DNA of 64,000 bases from Asinibacterium sp. OR53 (GTDB lineage Bacteria > Bacteroidota > Bacteroidia > Chitinophagales > Chitinophagaceae), in contig NZ_KI911562.1 of assembly GCF_000515315.1 (NCBI RefSeq), positions 3,133,220 to 3,197,219 of the forward strand, written 5' to 3'. The translations under genes and the position numbers were made by a program. Below, in pieces: positions 34,373-43,668 of the stretch. Numbering within the stretch: position 1 is the first letter of the stretch; each line of letters begins with the position of its first letter. The notes below the pieces were generated by a model. It had not been told where the DNA came from, did no database searches, and worked only from the letters and a program-made list of their open reading frames with translations.

Positions 34373-35272
34373 ATGTGGGAAGCTTATAAAAAAGGATACA
34401 AAGCCTACCTGAGGCTGGAAAAATCGCTGAGTGAACACTCGGTGGAAGCCTATCTGCGCGATGTAGAGAAACTGACACAGTTCCTGCAGGCGACCAGCCA
34501 GCTCAAAACACCCGGCGATATTGAACTGAAAGAATTGCAGCAGTTCGTAAAATGGATTCATGAGCTGGGGATGACGGCCACTTCCCAGGCGCGCATCATT
34601 TCCGGCATCAGGAGTTTTTATAAATACTGCCTGGCAGAACGGATAGCACAAAAAGCCCCTTCCCTGTTGCTGGAGGCCCCGCGTACCAAGAGGACCCTGC
34701 CCGATACGTTGAGCTTTGCAGAAATTGAGACACTCATTGCGCAGGTAGATCAAAGCACCCCCGACGGCGGACGCAACAAAGCCATACTGGAAACCATGTA
34801 CAGTTGCGGACTGCGTGTAAGTGAACTGATCGGACTGAAGATATCCTGCCTCTATCTCGATGTAGGCTATGTGCGCGTGACCGGTAAGGGCGACAAAGAA
34901 CGCCTTGTGCCCATTGGCGATGATGCAATCAAATACATCAAACAATACAAAGACCTGATCCGTTCGCACCAACTGATCAAAAATGGTTGCGAGGATATTC
35001 TTTTTCTGAACAAGAGAGGCACGGGGCTGAGCCGTGTAATGATCTTCTACATCATCAAAGACCTGGCTGCCAAAGCGGGCATCACCAAAAACATATCGCC
35101 GCATACGTTCCGTCATTCCTTTGCCACCCACCTGGTAGAAGGGGGCGCAGATCTCCGTGCGGTACAGGAAATGCTGGGCCATGAAAGCATCACCACTACA
35201 GAGATCTACACCCATCTCGACAGGGATTATTTAAGAGACACTTTGCACCAGTTTCACCCGGCCTTTAAATAA
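34373..35272 (+). CDS. xerD: site-specific tyrosine recombinase XerD-like
   Basis: A 299-residue recombinase matching XerD length. It has a SAM-like N-terminal domain (KGYKAYLRLEKSLSEHSVEAYLRDVEKL) and a catalytic domain with the full R-K-H-R-H-Y set: YSCGLRVSELIGL, GKGDKERLVP, HTFRHSFATHLVEGGADLRAVQEMLGHESITTTEIYTH with the nucleophilic Tyr. Host XerC/XerD resolve chromosome dimers at dif with FtsK. The second ATG (34373) was chosen over 34343 because it gives the usual N-terminus and lies downstream of a TTTG/TACCTTTC promoter-like pair. XerC versus XerD cannot be fully separated by eye. Confidence 0.88.
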   Translation: MWEAYKKGYKAYLRLEKSLSEHSVEAYLRDVEKLTQFLQATSQLKTPGDIELKELQQFVKWIHELGMTATSQARIISGIRSFYKYCLAERIAQKAPSLLLEAPRTKRTLPDTLSFAEIETLIAQVDQSTPDGGRNKAILETMYSCGLRVSELIGLKISCLYLDVGYVRVTGKGDKERLVPIGDDAIKYIKQYKDLIRSHQLIKNGCEDILFLNKRGTGLSRVMIFYIIKDLAAKAGITKNISPHTFRHSFATHLVEGGADLRAVQEMLGHESITTTEIYTHLDRDYLRDTLHQFHPAFK

Positions 35273-35278
35273 CAACAT

Positions 35279-35404
35279 CGTCATCCTGACTAAGCGAAGA
35301 ACGTCATCCTGAGCGAGCGAAGCGAGTCGAAGGACCTGCTGAACATTCAGGCAGATCCCTCGGCTACGCTCGGGATGACGATCGTTGGGCATTCTGGATG
35401 ACGG
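35279..35404. repeat. palindromic intergenic repeat, copy 1 (convergent xerD / vWA gene)
   Basis: A core of 79 bp (35302-35380) begins CGTCATCCTGAG and ends CTCGGGATGACG, with partial extra copies of the tip on both sides. The reverse complement of the copy at 62604-62682 differs at only two positions. The tips pair into a long imperfect hairpin. Confidence 0.85.
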
Positions 35405-35411
35405 TAAATGG

Positions 35412-37352
35412 TTAATCAGCATGAACAATCTCTTTGCTATCAGATAACACAGCCGCTTTATCAATCAACCCGATCATTTCTTTTCTATACCCTTCCGCAT
35501 CTTTGCCTATTGCGCCTTCAGCAAGTGCTTTCACGAAAGTATAATTGGCAGTACCCTTGTATTTTGATTGACGAAGCAGCATACCAAACGAAGCAACCGA
35601 TGCGGCAAAGCGGAAATTTTCTGAAGCCTGCTCTATTGGTATTACTTGTGATTGCACCGGCACCGATAATAATTTACTGGTCTCCTGACCAGGGTCTTTG
35701 TAACGGAGTTTAACAAACATCAGTTCACCGGTGTACCCGGCAGGTAGATGCTTCTGTTCTTTGACCTTCTGGTAACGCAACGGATCTACACTGGTACTAT
35801 CAGCAAGGGCCACGCCGGGAGGAACGATCTCATACAGTGCAGTAACAGTATGCCCGCTGCCCATATCACCGGCATCTTTTTGATCGTTGTTGAAATCTTC
35901 TTTGGCCAATATCCGGTTTTCATATCCTATCAACCTGTAAGCTTGCACTTTAGCAGGGTTGAACTCCACTTGCAGTTTAACGTCTTTGGCAATGGTATAT
36001 AAAGTACCGCCGAACTCATGTATGAGTACTTTTTTAGCCTCTGCTATCCCATCGATATAAGCATGATTGCCATTCCCTTTATCTGCCAGTTTCTGCATTT
36101 TGGCATCCTGGTAATTGCCCGTACCATAGCCGAGCACTGTTAAATAAACGCCACTTTTGCGTTCTCCTTCAATCAGTCTCTCTAAAGCATCATTGCTCGA
36201 AGCGCCTACATTGAAATCACCATCGGTACAAAGGATCACCCTGTTATTTCCTTTCTTGTTGAAGTTCTCCTGGGCCACTTTATACGCCAGTTGAATACCG
36301 GCTCCTCCGGCCGTAGAGCCGCCTGCTTCCAAACGATCGATGGCATCCCGCATGGCGGCTTTGTGTTCTCCATCAGTTGAAGGCAATACCAATCCGGCAT
36401 TTCCTGCATACACTACAATAGCTACCCTGTCAACCGGCCGCAACTGGTCAATCAATAATTTCAGCGAGGCTTTCACCAATGGTAATTTATCTTCTTCAAA
36501 CATGCTCCCGCTCACATCTATCAGGAAAGTAAGGTTAGATGGTGGTAATTCCGATACATCCATTTTCTTTCCCTGTAATCCGATCAATACCAGTTGGTGG
36601 CTGCTATTCCAGGGACAAACAGCTGCTTCCGTATGCACGGAGAATGGCGTTTGGTCTTTCGGCTGCGCATAAGCATAATGAAAATAATTGATCATCTCTT
36701 CAATGCGTACCGCACCTTCCTCCGGCAGTTCTTCGCTATTGAGTATACGGCGCACATTACTGTAAGAGGCTGCATCTACATCAATGGAAAAAGTAGACAA
36801 AGGGTTATTGCCTGTCTTTAAAAACGGATTTTCTTCAATGTGATCATATCCCTCCCTGTTGAATGGTTCACGGGTCACAGGAAACAGGTGAGGGTTGTTT
36901 CGTCGAACAGAGACACCTGCATCCCGCCTCAACCCATTATTGGATGTTGTGTAGTATTGATGCGTATTGATTGCAGCCTTATTCAATGAAGAACCCATCA
37001 CTATCATATCTTGCAGCGGTTCCGGTTCTTTCAGTTTTGCCGGTAATGTAACCGCCTGTACCACAGATTTTAAATGAACGGTTACCTGTGTATGCTTTCC
37101 AACAGGCTGTTCCCGGGTCTCAAACCCGGCCGCTGTAATGATCAATACGGCCTGATCATTGTTCACCAACAAATTGAAACGGCCAAGGCTATCGGCAACA
37201 GCCACCGTTTGCGTTCCTTTGATCGATATCCTGGCTTTGGATACCGGCTTACCCGATTCGTTCACCACCCTGCCGCTCACTTCGCGCGATGAGGGAACAA
37301 AGGCTGTTGCCATTACCAACAGCAGGCAGCCCAATAGCATCTTGTATTTCAT
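35412..37352 (-). CDS. von Willebrand factor A domain protein with carboxypeptidase-like and DUF3520 domains
   Basis: 646 residues. A signal peptide (MKYKMLLGCLLLVMATAFV) is followed by a carboxypeptidase-like domain (REVSGRVVNESGKPVSKARI), a vWF_A N-terminal block (FSIDVDAASYSNVRRILNSEELPEEGAVRIEEMINYFHYAY), a vWA domain with MIDAS DVSGSMFEEDK, and a C-terminal DUF3520 (KDVKLQVEFNPAKVQAYRLIGYENR). The family (YfbK-like) is exported and its exact role is unsettled. The start at 37352 gives a normal signal peptide; an extra nine codons exist upstream. It is divergent from the sigma-factor gene at 37430. Confidence 0.9.
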   Translation of the reverse strand: MKYKMLLGCLLLVMATAFVPSSREVSGRVVNESGKPVSKARISIKGTQTVAVADSLGRFNLLVNNDQAVLIITAAGFETREQPVGKHTQVTVHLKSVVQAVTLPAKLKEPEPLQDMIVMGSSLNKAAINTHQYYTTSNNGLRRDAGVSVRRNNPHLFPVTREPFNREGYDHIEENPFLKTGNNPLSTFSIDVDAASYSNVRRILNSEELPEEGAVRIEEMINYFHYAYAQPKDQTPFSVHTEAAVCPWNSSHQLVLIGLQGKKMDVSELPPSNLTFLIDVSGSMFEEDKLPLVKASLKLLIDQLRPVDRVAIVVYAGNAGLVLPSTDGEHKAAMRDAIDRLEAGGSTAGGAGIQLAYKVAQENFNKKGNNRVILCTDGDFNVGASSNDALERLIEGERKSGVYLTVLGYGTGNYQDAKMQKLADKGNGNHAYIDGIAEAKKVLIHEFGGTLYTIAKDVKLQVEFNPAKVQAYRLIGYENRILAKEDFNNDQKDAGDMGSGHTVTALYEIVPPGVALADSTSVDPLRYQKVKEQKHLPAGYTGELMFVKLRYKDPGQETSKLLSVPVQSQVIPIEQASENFRFAASVASFGMLLRQSKYKGTANYTFVKALAEGAIGKDAEGYRKEMIGLIDKAAVLSDSKEIVHAD

Positions 37353-37429
37353 AATGTTTTTCAGAAAAGATGCCGGCACGGAAAGAATTACACAGGAAAG
37401 CGAAAAAAAATTATCTTCATTACACTTTC

Positions 37430-38002
37430 ATGGTTCCGTTAAAGCACATAGAGAATACAACGGCCAGTTCAGATGAAGCACTGTTGAAACAGTACCAGTC
37501 AACCGGCGATCAGCAACTGCTGGCCGCATTGTATCTCCGTTATACCGACCTGGTATATGGAACCGCGCTCAAATACCTCTCTTCTCCTGATGCGGCCAAA
37601 GACGCCGTGATGGATATTTACCAGGAACTCGTTAACAAACTGCAAACACATTCGGTAGACCGGTTCAAAAGCTGGCTGTACGTGGTAACCAAAAACCATT
37701 GCCTGATGCAGTTACGTAAGTATAAAAAAGTACCTCCAATTGCATTTCAGCAGGAATTTATGCAATCGGAAGATTTTTCGCATCTGGATGATATACTGGA
37801 AAAAGAAAAAGAATTGCAAAAATTGGAAGACTGTATAAAAGCCTTAAACCCGGAGCAGCAAAACAGTATTCAATTATTTTACCTGAAAGGTAAATGCTAC
37901 AATGAAATTGTAGCCATTACCGGGCATGACTGGAACAAAGTGCGCAGCCTGGTGCAGAACGGCAGGAGAAATTTAAAAAACTGTATGGACAGCCATGAAT
38001 GA
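37430..38002 (+). CDS. ECF-type RNA polymerase sigma factor
   Basis: A 190-residue sigma-70 family protein. Region 2 includes LYLRYTDLVYGTALKYLSSPDAAKDAVMDIYQEL and WLYVVTKNHCLMQLR; region 4 is LNPEQQNSIQLFYLKGKCYNEIVAITGHDWNKVRSLVQNGRRNLK. The ATG at 37430 was chosen because a longer frame would begin near the divergent vWA gene, and TATCTTCA, a -7-like box, ends 10 bp before it. It overlaps the next gene by 8 bp, which encodes a probable anti-sigma partner. Confidence 0.93.
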   Translation: MVPLKHIENTTASSDEALLKQYQSTGDQQLLAALYLRYTDLVYGTALKYLSSPDAAKDAVMDIYQELVNKLQTHSVDRFKSWLYVVTKNHCLMQLRKYKKVPPIAFQQEFMQSEDFSHLDDILEKEKELQKLEDCIKALNPEQQNSIQLFYLKGKCYNEIVAITGHDWNKVRSLVQNGRRNLKNCMDSHE

Positions 38003-39098
38003 ACGGGCACCACATAACAGATCGTATACACTGACAGATATTGAACAATATCTGCAAGGTAGCCTGTCACCCGCCGAAATGCATGCCATAGAAAAAGCTG
38101 CATTGCAGGATCCTTTGCTGGCCGATGCCATCGAAGGATACCGGGGATCCAGCATGCATATAGCCAGGATGCATTTGCAGGATATCCAGCAACAATTGCT
38201 GCAACAAAAAAACAAGCAGGCAGTTGTAATAAAAGGCGGGTTCGTTGCCAAACGCTGGTGGCGTGCTGCTGCTGTTATCATTGCTTTGGCGGGTATTGGT
38301 GGTACAGTATGGTATCTCATGCATTCTTCTGCTGGCAAGCAGGAAATAGCCATCACTACAGCAATACCCAAAAAAACTGCATCAGCTGACACTACTATTA
38401 CAACAGAAAGAGTTTCCATCGAAACACTGCCGCAACCGGAACCGCCTGGGCCAGCACGAACATCACTCGCAGATAGAAAAAGATTACCAACACATAGCCG
38501 GAATGCAGTTGATCAACCTCCTGTTGCTGATGCCAGCGCTTCAACAACCTCTCCTGCGAAACCAGAACCGCCTGTAACCGCGCTTGCCGATATCCAGCCT
38601 GACAAAGCCATGAAACATGCTTTCGTTCCGCTGGCAGCAGCGCCTGGTAAAGCAGCTGCTGCCGGTCAGCAACAGCCTATGATGCTGCGCGGACGAGCAA
38701 CCAAAGATGTCGACTCTTCACGATCGGAGCTTTCTGAAGTAGTAATAGTAGGTGCTGCACGTCAAACACCAAAAGAATCCGCCGGTTATGCAACGCAACG
38801 TTCTACAGCGCCGGTCGACAGTCTCAACTTAAGTCCCGATGGAGGGTGGAGCCATTTCAACGAATACTTCGCCGGCAAACTGGGCGCAGACACACATGGC
38901 GAAGTAGTGAGTGACCTGTTGCTGGACGAAACTGGTAAAATCAAAGATGTTATCATCATCCGCGCTTTCGATCGCAACCTCGATTCATTTGGCCATGCGA
39001 TGACCCGTAAAATAAAACAGGCATTACTGGATGGTCCTGTTTGGCTGGCAGGCAATGTAAAAAAGCCCGGCACATTCCGTCTCAACCTGGAATTTTAG
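37995..39098 (+). CDS. probable anti-sigma factor with TonB-like C-terminal domain
   Basis: A 367-residue single-pass membrane protein. The N-terminus (SYTLTDIEQYLQGSLSPAEMHAIEKAALQDPLLADAIEGY) resembles the cytoplasmic anti-sigma segment of Bacteroidota partners, one helix (WWRAAAVIIALAGIGGTVWYLM) crosses the membrane, a Pro/Ala/Thr-rich linker follows, and the last about 80 residues (GKLGADTHGEVVSDLLLDETGKIKDVIIIRAF) resemble a TonB C-terminal fold. The start overlaps the sigma gene by 8 bp (ATGAATGA). The second, shorter pair at 46651-47573 shares the N-terminal motif. No HxxxCxxC zinc motif is present. Confidence 0.75.
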   Translation: MNERAPHNRSYTLTDIEQYLQGSLSPAEMHAIEKAALQDPLLADAIEGYRGSSMHIARMHLQDIQQQLLQQKNKQAVVIKGGFVAKRWWRAAAVIIALAGIGGTVWYLMHSSAGKQEIAITTAIPKKTASADTTITTERVSIETLPQPEPPGPARTSLADRKRLPTHSRNAVDQPPVADASASTTSPAKPEPPVTALADIQPDKAMKHAFVPLAAAPGKAAAAGQQQPMMLRGRATKDVDSSRSELSEVVIVGAARQTPKESAGYATQRSTAPVDSLNLSPDGGWSHFNEYFAGKLGADTHGEVVSDLLLDETGKIKDVIIIRAFDRNLDSFGHAMTRKIKQALLDGPVWLAGNVKKPGTFRLNLEF

Positions 39099-39143
39099 TC
39101 GCACAAAAATGACTAGGTTTGTTTCCTAAAATCGAGAACGGTT

Positions 39144-39989
39144 ATGAAAAAAATTTTTCTGGCAATGCTTGCTTTTGGCAGCATACAGGTATTCGCGCAA
39201 CCTATTAAAATGCCTGCGCCCAGTCCGCAACAAAAAATCATCCAGGCTTTTGGCATGGGCACCATTGAACTCACGTATTCACGCCCCAATATCAAAGGCC
39301 GTACATTACTACAAGCGAACAGCGACCTGGCACCTTTGGGCAAATTATGGCGCACAGGCGCCAATGCAGCTACCAGGATACACTTTTCGGATAAAGTGAC
39401 CATCGGTGGCAAAGTGCTCGACTCTGGCTCTTATGTATTGTACACCATTCCCGGAAAAGAATTCTGGGACATCATCATCAACACCGGTGTCAACAACTGG
39501 GGTACCGATGGTTATAAAGAAGCGGAAAATGTAGTGCAGTTTACTGTTAAAGCAGAAAAATTTGGCACACCTATGGAGACTTTCACTATGCAGTTTGCCA
39601 ATATCCAGCCCGAAACCTGCGACTTGCGACTGGTATGGGGAAATACCACCGTACGCATCCCCATCAGCACCAATGTAAAAGAACGCCTGAGGGCACAAAT
39701 AGATAAAGCCCTGAGTGCCGATCCTGTGAATCCGAATGTTTACCAACCTGCGGCCAATTTTTATTTCGAGTGGGATAAAGACCTGCCCAAAGCGCTCGGA
39801 TATGCTACCAAAGCCACCGAAGCGAATCCGCAAGGTTACTGGCTCTTCCTCCTGAAAGCCAAAATCCAGAAAGAAATGGGCGATAAGATCGGTGCCAAAG
39901 CAAGTGCAGAAAAATGCATCGCATTAGCCACTACCGCTAAAAACGATGAATATGTGAAGTTGGGTGGGGAGTTGATCAAAAAACTCTAA
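39144..39989 (+). CDS. DUF2911 domain protein with TPR-like C-terminus
   Basis: A 281-residue exported protein with a signal peptide ending near QVFAQ. The DUF2911 region is clear (SPQQKIIQAFGMGTIELTYSRPNIKGR ... LAPLGKLWRTGANAATRIHFSDKVTIGGK ... GSYVLYTIPGKEFWDIIINT). The last 80 residues look like TPR helices (AANFYFEWDKDLPKALGYATKATEANPQGYWLFLLKAKIQKEMGDKIGAKASAEK). No enzymatic role is known for DUF2911. It stands alone, followed by a repeat and a bidirectional terminator. Confidence 0.88.
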   Translation: MKKIFLAMLAFGSIQVFAQPIKMPAPSPQQKIIQAFGMGTIELTYSRPNIKGRTLLQANSDLAPLGKLWRTGANAATRIHFSDKVTIGGKVLDSGSYVLYTIPGKEFWDIIINTGVNNWGTDGYKEAENVVQFTVKAEKFGTPMETFTMQFANIQPETCDLRLVWGNTTVRIPISTNVKERLRAQIDKALSADPVNPNVYQPAANFYFEWDKDLPKALGYATKATEANPQGYWLFLLKAKIQKEMGDKIGAKASAEKCIALATTAKNDEYVKLGGELIKKL

Positions 39990-39993
39990 GAAA

Positions 39994-40104
39994 ATTCGAC
40001 AATTCGGCAATTCGACAATTTGCCAATGAAATCTATCAAAAATAAAAAAAGCCCAAATGGGCTTTTTTTATTTTATGCTAATATTGTCGAATTGCAGAAT
40101 TATC
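39994..40104. repeat. ATTCGACAATT-type inverted repeats flanking a terminator
   Basis: Tandem ATTCGACAATT / GGCAATTCGACAATTTGCC units occur at 39994-40025, and reverse-complement units (ATTGTCGAATTGC, CAAATTGGC) at 40083-40111. The two sides can pair around the terminator hairpin at 40044. They lie in the gap between two convergent genes. Confidence 0.6.
40044..40069. terminator. bidirectional intrinsic terminator
   Basis: A perfect 11-bp stem (AAAAAAAGCCC with GGGCTTTTTTT) has a 4-base loop and T runs on both strands. It serves both the DUF2911 gene and the convergent oxoamine synthase gene. Confidence 0.88.
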
Positions 40105-40111
40105 AAATTGG

Positions 40112-41371
40112 CTAATTTACTTCTGCCATATCCGGAATCGCTTCCGCTTTATAAGCACCTGCATCCAACTTGGCTTTTGTTTCAGTGAATGCTTTCAGTG
40201 TTTCTTCGATATCCGCATCGGTGTGTGCAGCGGTTGGAATCAGGCGATAAATAATATGTCCTTTAGGGATCACAGGATACACTACGATAGAACAGAAGAT
40301 ATGATAGTTCTCGCGCAGGTCCATCACCATGGCAGTAGCTTCTTCTACTCCACCCTTCATATACACAGGTGTAACAGGTGAATCCGTTTTGCCAATATCA
40401 AATCCTCTTTCTTTTAAACCACTTTGCAGTTTAAGGGCATTGCTCCACAGTTTGTCTTTCAGCTCGGGCATGGTGCGCAGCATATCCAGGCGCTTGAGAT
40501 TACCCAGTACAATGGGCATCGGCAAGCTTTTCGCAAAAATCTGTGAGCGGATATTGTAACGGATATAATCGATGATGATCTTGGGTCCCGCCATGAAAGC
40601 GCCAATAGATGCCATTGATTTAGCGAAAGTAGAGAAGTAAAGATCAATCTCATCCTGGCACTCCTGCTCTTCACCGGCGCCGGCGCCTGTCTTACCCAGC
40701 GTACCGAAACCATGCGCATCATCTACCAGTAAACGGAATTCGTATTTCTTTTTCAGGTCGGCAATTTCTTTGAGCTTACCCTGATCACCCGCCATACCGA
40801 ATACCCCTTCGGTGATCACGAGTATACCGCCTGTTTTTTGTTTTTCTACCAGTGCCGCAGCGCGCTGCAATTGTTTGTCGAGGTCTTCCACATCGTTGTG
40901 CTTATACACATAACGATGGCCGGGATGCAGGCGCAATCCGTCGATGATACAAGCGTGACTTTCTGCGTCGTACACGATCACATCGTGGCGTCCGCAAATG
41001 GCATCAATCGCGCTCATGATACCCTGGTAACCGAAGTTCATCAATATCGCATCTTCTTTCCCTTCAAATTCGGCCAGTTCTTTCTCCAGTTGCTCATGGT
41101 AATTGCTGTTACCACTCATCATACGCGCACCCATGGGCAATGCCAGACCATACTGAACAGCAGCTTCGGCATCTATCTTACGTACTTCGGGATGATTGGC
41201 TAATCCGAGATAATTGTTAAGACTCCAGACAATCATTTCTTTCCCGCGAAACTTCATCCTGCTACCGATTTCACCTTCCAGCTTGGGGAATGCAAAATAA
41301 CCATGCGCTCTCTCGCGGTGCTGACCAAGGGGGCCGGAATTCTTAACCAGTTTCTCAAAGATGTCTGCCAT
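40112..41371 (-). CDS. alpha-oxoamine synthase family PLP enzyme (serine palmitoyltransferase or KBL/AONS-like)
   Basis: A 419-residue fold-type I PLP enzyme. Signatures are NNYLGLANHPEV, LPMGARMMSGNSNYHEQLE, ILMNFGYQGIMSAIDA, DAESHACIIDGLRL, the PLP-binding Asp/His in LLVDDAHGFGTLGKTGAG, and the Schiff-base Lys in STFAKSMASIGAF. These enzymes join an acyl-CoA to an amino acid. Bacteroidota make sphingolipids, so serine palmitoyltransferase is a reasonable guess, but 2-amino-3-ketobutyrate CoA ligase is not excluded. No sphingolipid-specific genes lie beside it. Confidence 0.85.
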   Translation of the reverse strand: MADIFEKLVKNSGPLGQHRERAHGYFAFPKLEGEIGSRMKFRGKEMIVWSLNNYLGLANHPEVRKIDAEAAVQYGLALPMGARMMSGNSNYHEQLEKELAEFEGKEDAILMNFGYQGIMSAIDAICGRHDVIVYDAESHACIIDGLRLHPGHRYVYKHNDVEDLDKQLQRAAALVEKQKTGGILVITEGVFGMAGDQGKLKEIADLKKKYEFRLLVDDAHGFGTLGKTGAGAGEEQECQDEIDLYFSTFAKSMASIGAFMAGPKIIIDYIRYNIRSQIFAKSLPMPIVLGNLKRLDMLRTMPELKDKLWSNALKLQSGLKERGFDIGKTDSPVTPVYMKGGVEEATAMVMDLRENYHIFCSIVVYPVIPKGHIIYRLIPTAAHTDADIEETLKAFTETKAKLDAGAYKAEAIPDMAEVN

Positions 41372-41566
41372 ATTATTAAATTATTACTTTGGTTATAAAA
41401 TTGCTGCAAAATTAACCTATTAAAGCTTAGTCAGCAAACGGTTTTACAGTTTCGGCCTATTCCCCTGTAGCAATTGCAGGTCTATTTTAACCACCGATTA
41501 CCGTTTTTAAAGCTCTTCATCGCTTACCTTCACGGCCTGTTAAAAATCTTTTAAAGACGAGCGACC

Positions 41567-43228
41567 ATGAGAAGGACCTTTCTAGCCCCCTTTGCCACCT
41601 TATTGATCATTGCCGGAATCGGTAATGCACAAAAAATTACCAACCAAGCGCCTGCAAGAGGCATTGCCCGGCCCAAACTGGTGGTAGGCATTGTAGTAGA
41701 CCAGATGCGCTGGGATTATCTCTATCGCTTTTATGACCTCTACAAAGCCGGTGGCGGCTTTAAAAGATTGCTGGGTGAAGGTTTTTCCTGCGATAATACC
41801 TTCGTTCCCTATTTGCCTACTGTAACAGCCTGCGGACATGCCTGCATTTACACAGGCACCACCCCTGCTATCAACGGCATCACCGGTAACAACTGGTGGG
41901 ATAATAACCTGCAGCGCAGTGTTTATTGCACAGATGATAAAAACGTATCTACCGTAGGCAGCAATAACGAAAGTGCCGGGCAAATGAGTCCTGCGAACGT
42001 ATTAACCACTACCATTACTGATGAACTGAGGCTGGCCAGCAATTTCCACAGCAAAGTATGGGGTATCTCCATAAAAGACCGTGGCGCCATCATTCCGGCT
42101 GGACATGCTGCCAATGGCGCTTTCTGGTATGATAGCAAGACCGGTAATTTTATCACCAGCACTTATTACAGCAAATCACTGCCGGTATGGATGCAACAGT
42201 TCAACCAGCGTAAGTTGGTAGATTCTTTTTATGAAAAGAACTGGACCCTGGCACTCGATAAATCTGTTTATGAACAATATTGCGATAGCGACGAGAACAG
42301 CTACGAAGCAAGGCCCTTCGGTGACAATGCGCGCCAGATGCCCTATACCCTGCAATCATACAAGGGAAAAGATTATGGTAAGATAGCCGGCACTCCTTTT
42401 GGCAATGACCTTCTGCTGGAACTCGCCAAAGCTACCATCGCCGGCGAACAAATGGGTAAAGGCAATAACACCGATTTCCTGGCGGTTAGTTTTTCTTCTA
42501 CCGATTATGTGGGACATGCTTTCGGCACCCATTCATGGGAACTGCTCGATACTTATGTACGGCTGGATGAAACATTGGGTAAACTGTTCAGCTATCTCGA
42601 CAAAACCGTTGGCAAAGACCAGTATACCGTATTCCTCTCTGCCGATCACGCGGCCCCGCATATACCTGCTTTTCTGCAAAAGAACAGGTTATTGTCTGCC
42701 TCCTGGGATGATGGTGAGATCAAAAAAGACCTCACCGATTTTTCCAAACAACAATTCAATGGCCTGAACCTGGTGCGTTTCGTTACAGAATACGATGTAT
42801 ACCTGGATCATTCGCTGATGGATTCAGCCAAACTCGATGCATCAAACGTGAAGAAAGCCTTCATACAATACCTGCTGAAAAAAGACCAGGTTTACCAGGT
42901 AGTTGATAAACCGCATGCAGCTACTGCAACCGTCCCTGCCAAACTGCGCGAAATGATCATCAATGGTTATAACCCGCAGCGTTCCGGCGACCTGCAGATC
43001 ATTGGTAAGCCCGGTATTATGGATGGCGGTAAAACAGGTCTCAGTCATGGTGTATGGAATGCTTACGATGCGCATATTCCGCTGGTATGGTACGGATGGG
43101 GTATTAAGAAAGGAAGTACCAGCCGGGAAACTTATATGACCGACATCGCCGTAACACTGGCAGCCCTGTTGCACATACAGATACCCAGCGGTTCTATTGG
43201 AAAATCAATAGAAGAAGTGATCAAATAA
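41567..43228 (+). CDS. PafA-type alkaline phosphatase
   Basis: A 553-residue exported phosphatase with a signal peptide ending near GNAQ. The catalytic core of phosphate-irrepressible alkaline phosphatases is visible: VVGIVVDQMRWDYLYRFYD (metal Asp), LPTVTACGHACIYTG (nucleophilic Thr), GNNWWD (Asn/Trp), VWGISIKDRGAI (Lys-x-Arg binding phosphate), SSTDYVGHAFGTHS (metal Asp and His), and SADHAAPHIP. PafA releases phosphate from many monoesters in the periplasm even when phosphate is plentiful. It is divergent from the oxoamine synthase gene; the 195-bp gap holds no promoter I can assign. Confidence 0.92.
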   Translation: MRRTFLAPFATLLIIAGIGNAQKITNQAPARGIARPKLVVGIVVDQMRWDYLYRFYDLYKAGGGFKRLLGEGFSCDNTFVPYLPTVTACGHACIYTGTTPAINGITGNNWWDNNLQRSVYCTDDKNVSTVGSNNESAGQMSPANVLTTTITDELRLASNFHSKVWGISIKDRGAIIPAGHAANGAFWYDSKTGNFITSTYYSKSLPVWMQQFNQRKLVDSFYEKNWTLALDKSVYEQYCDSDENSYEARPFGDNARQMPYTLQSYKGKDYGKIAGTPFGNDLLLELAKATIAGEQMGKGNNTDFLAVSFSSTDYVGHAFGTHSWELLDTYVRLDETLGKLFSYLDKTVGKDQYTVFLSADHAAPHIPAFLQKNRLLSASWDDGEIKKDLTDFSKQQFNGLNLVRFVTEYDVYLDHSLMDSAKLDASNVKKAFIQYLLKKDQVYQVVDKPHAATATVPAKLREMIINGYNPQRSGDLQIIGKPGIMDGGKTGLSHGVWNAYDAHIPLVWYGWGIKKGSTSRETYMTDIAVTLAALLHIQIPSGSIGKSIEEVIK

Positions 43229-43238
43229 GTCCAGGCCC

Positions 43239-43246
43239 TACCTTTG
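43239..43246 (+). promoter_or_regulatory. -7 promoter element before the small lipoprotein gene
   Basis: TACCTTTG is a perfect TAnnTTTG and ends 16 bp before the ATG at 43263. It lies just after the phosphatase stop, so the lipoprotein and ppa genes probably form their own unit. Confidence 0.55.
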
Positions 43247-43262
43247 CAATGAAATTTTGTTC

Positions 43263-43664
43263 ATGAAAAGGATCCTGGTCCCCACTCTTCTGTTCCTGGC
43301 AGCTTGCTCTCCCGTTGCAAAGGAGTATCCTGTTGCCGAAAATTCTTTTGATGCCGGCAGGGAATTCATCGATGCCTGTTTAAAGGGCGATTTTGAGAAA
43401 GCCGAATTTTATATGCTGAAAGATTCTGTTAACAGCAGCTATCTTAAGAACATCGAATCCCTATACCGCAAGAACAGCCGGGAAGGCAGGCAGCAATTGC
43501 GTGAAGCGTCGATCAATATCCGAGAAGTAGACGACCTGAGCCAGGACAGTTCCATCATCAATTACAACAATTCATTCGATACCACTGCACATAAAGTAAA
43601 AGTGATCCGGAAGAACGGACAGTGGCTGGTAGACCTCAAATACACCTATAACCCTAATCTTTGA
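43263..43664 (+). CDS. small lipoprotein (DUF4878-like fold)
   Basis: A 133-residue predicted lipoprotein with signal peptide and lipobox LAAC (Cys15). The mature part ([48 protein letters not shown] ... [19 protein letters not shown]) resembles the NTF2-like DUF4878 pattern: helix with a conserved A-x-x-F/Y, and final strands with a Gly/Trp turn. The ATG at 43263 is preferred over TTG at 43257. The inorganic pyrophosphatase gene starts 4 bp after its stop. Confidence 0.75.
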   Translation: MKRILVPTLLFLAACSPVAKEYPVAENSFDAGREFIDACLKGDFEKAEFYMLKDSVNSSYLKNIESLYRKNSREGRQQLREASINIREVDDLSQDSSIINYNNSFDTTAHKVKVIRKNGQWLVDLKYTYNPNL

Positions 43665-43668
43665 CAGT

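Noticed and set aside
34241..35215. 324-residue open frame antisense to xerD
   Set aside because: xerD on the other strand has all recombinase residues; the antisense frame has no recognisable domain and is an effect of codon use.
37370..37429. 20-codon N-terminal extension of the sigma factor
   Set aside because: It begins inside the divergent vWA promoter region and has no sigma-like sequence; ATG 37430 lies after a -7-like box.
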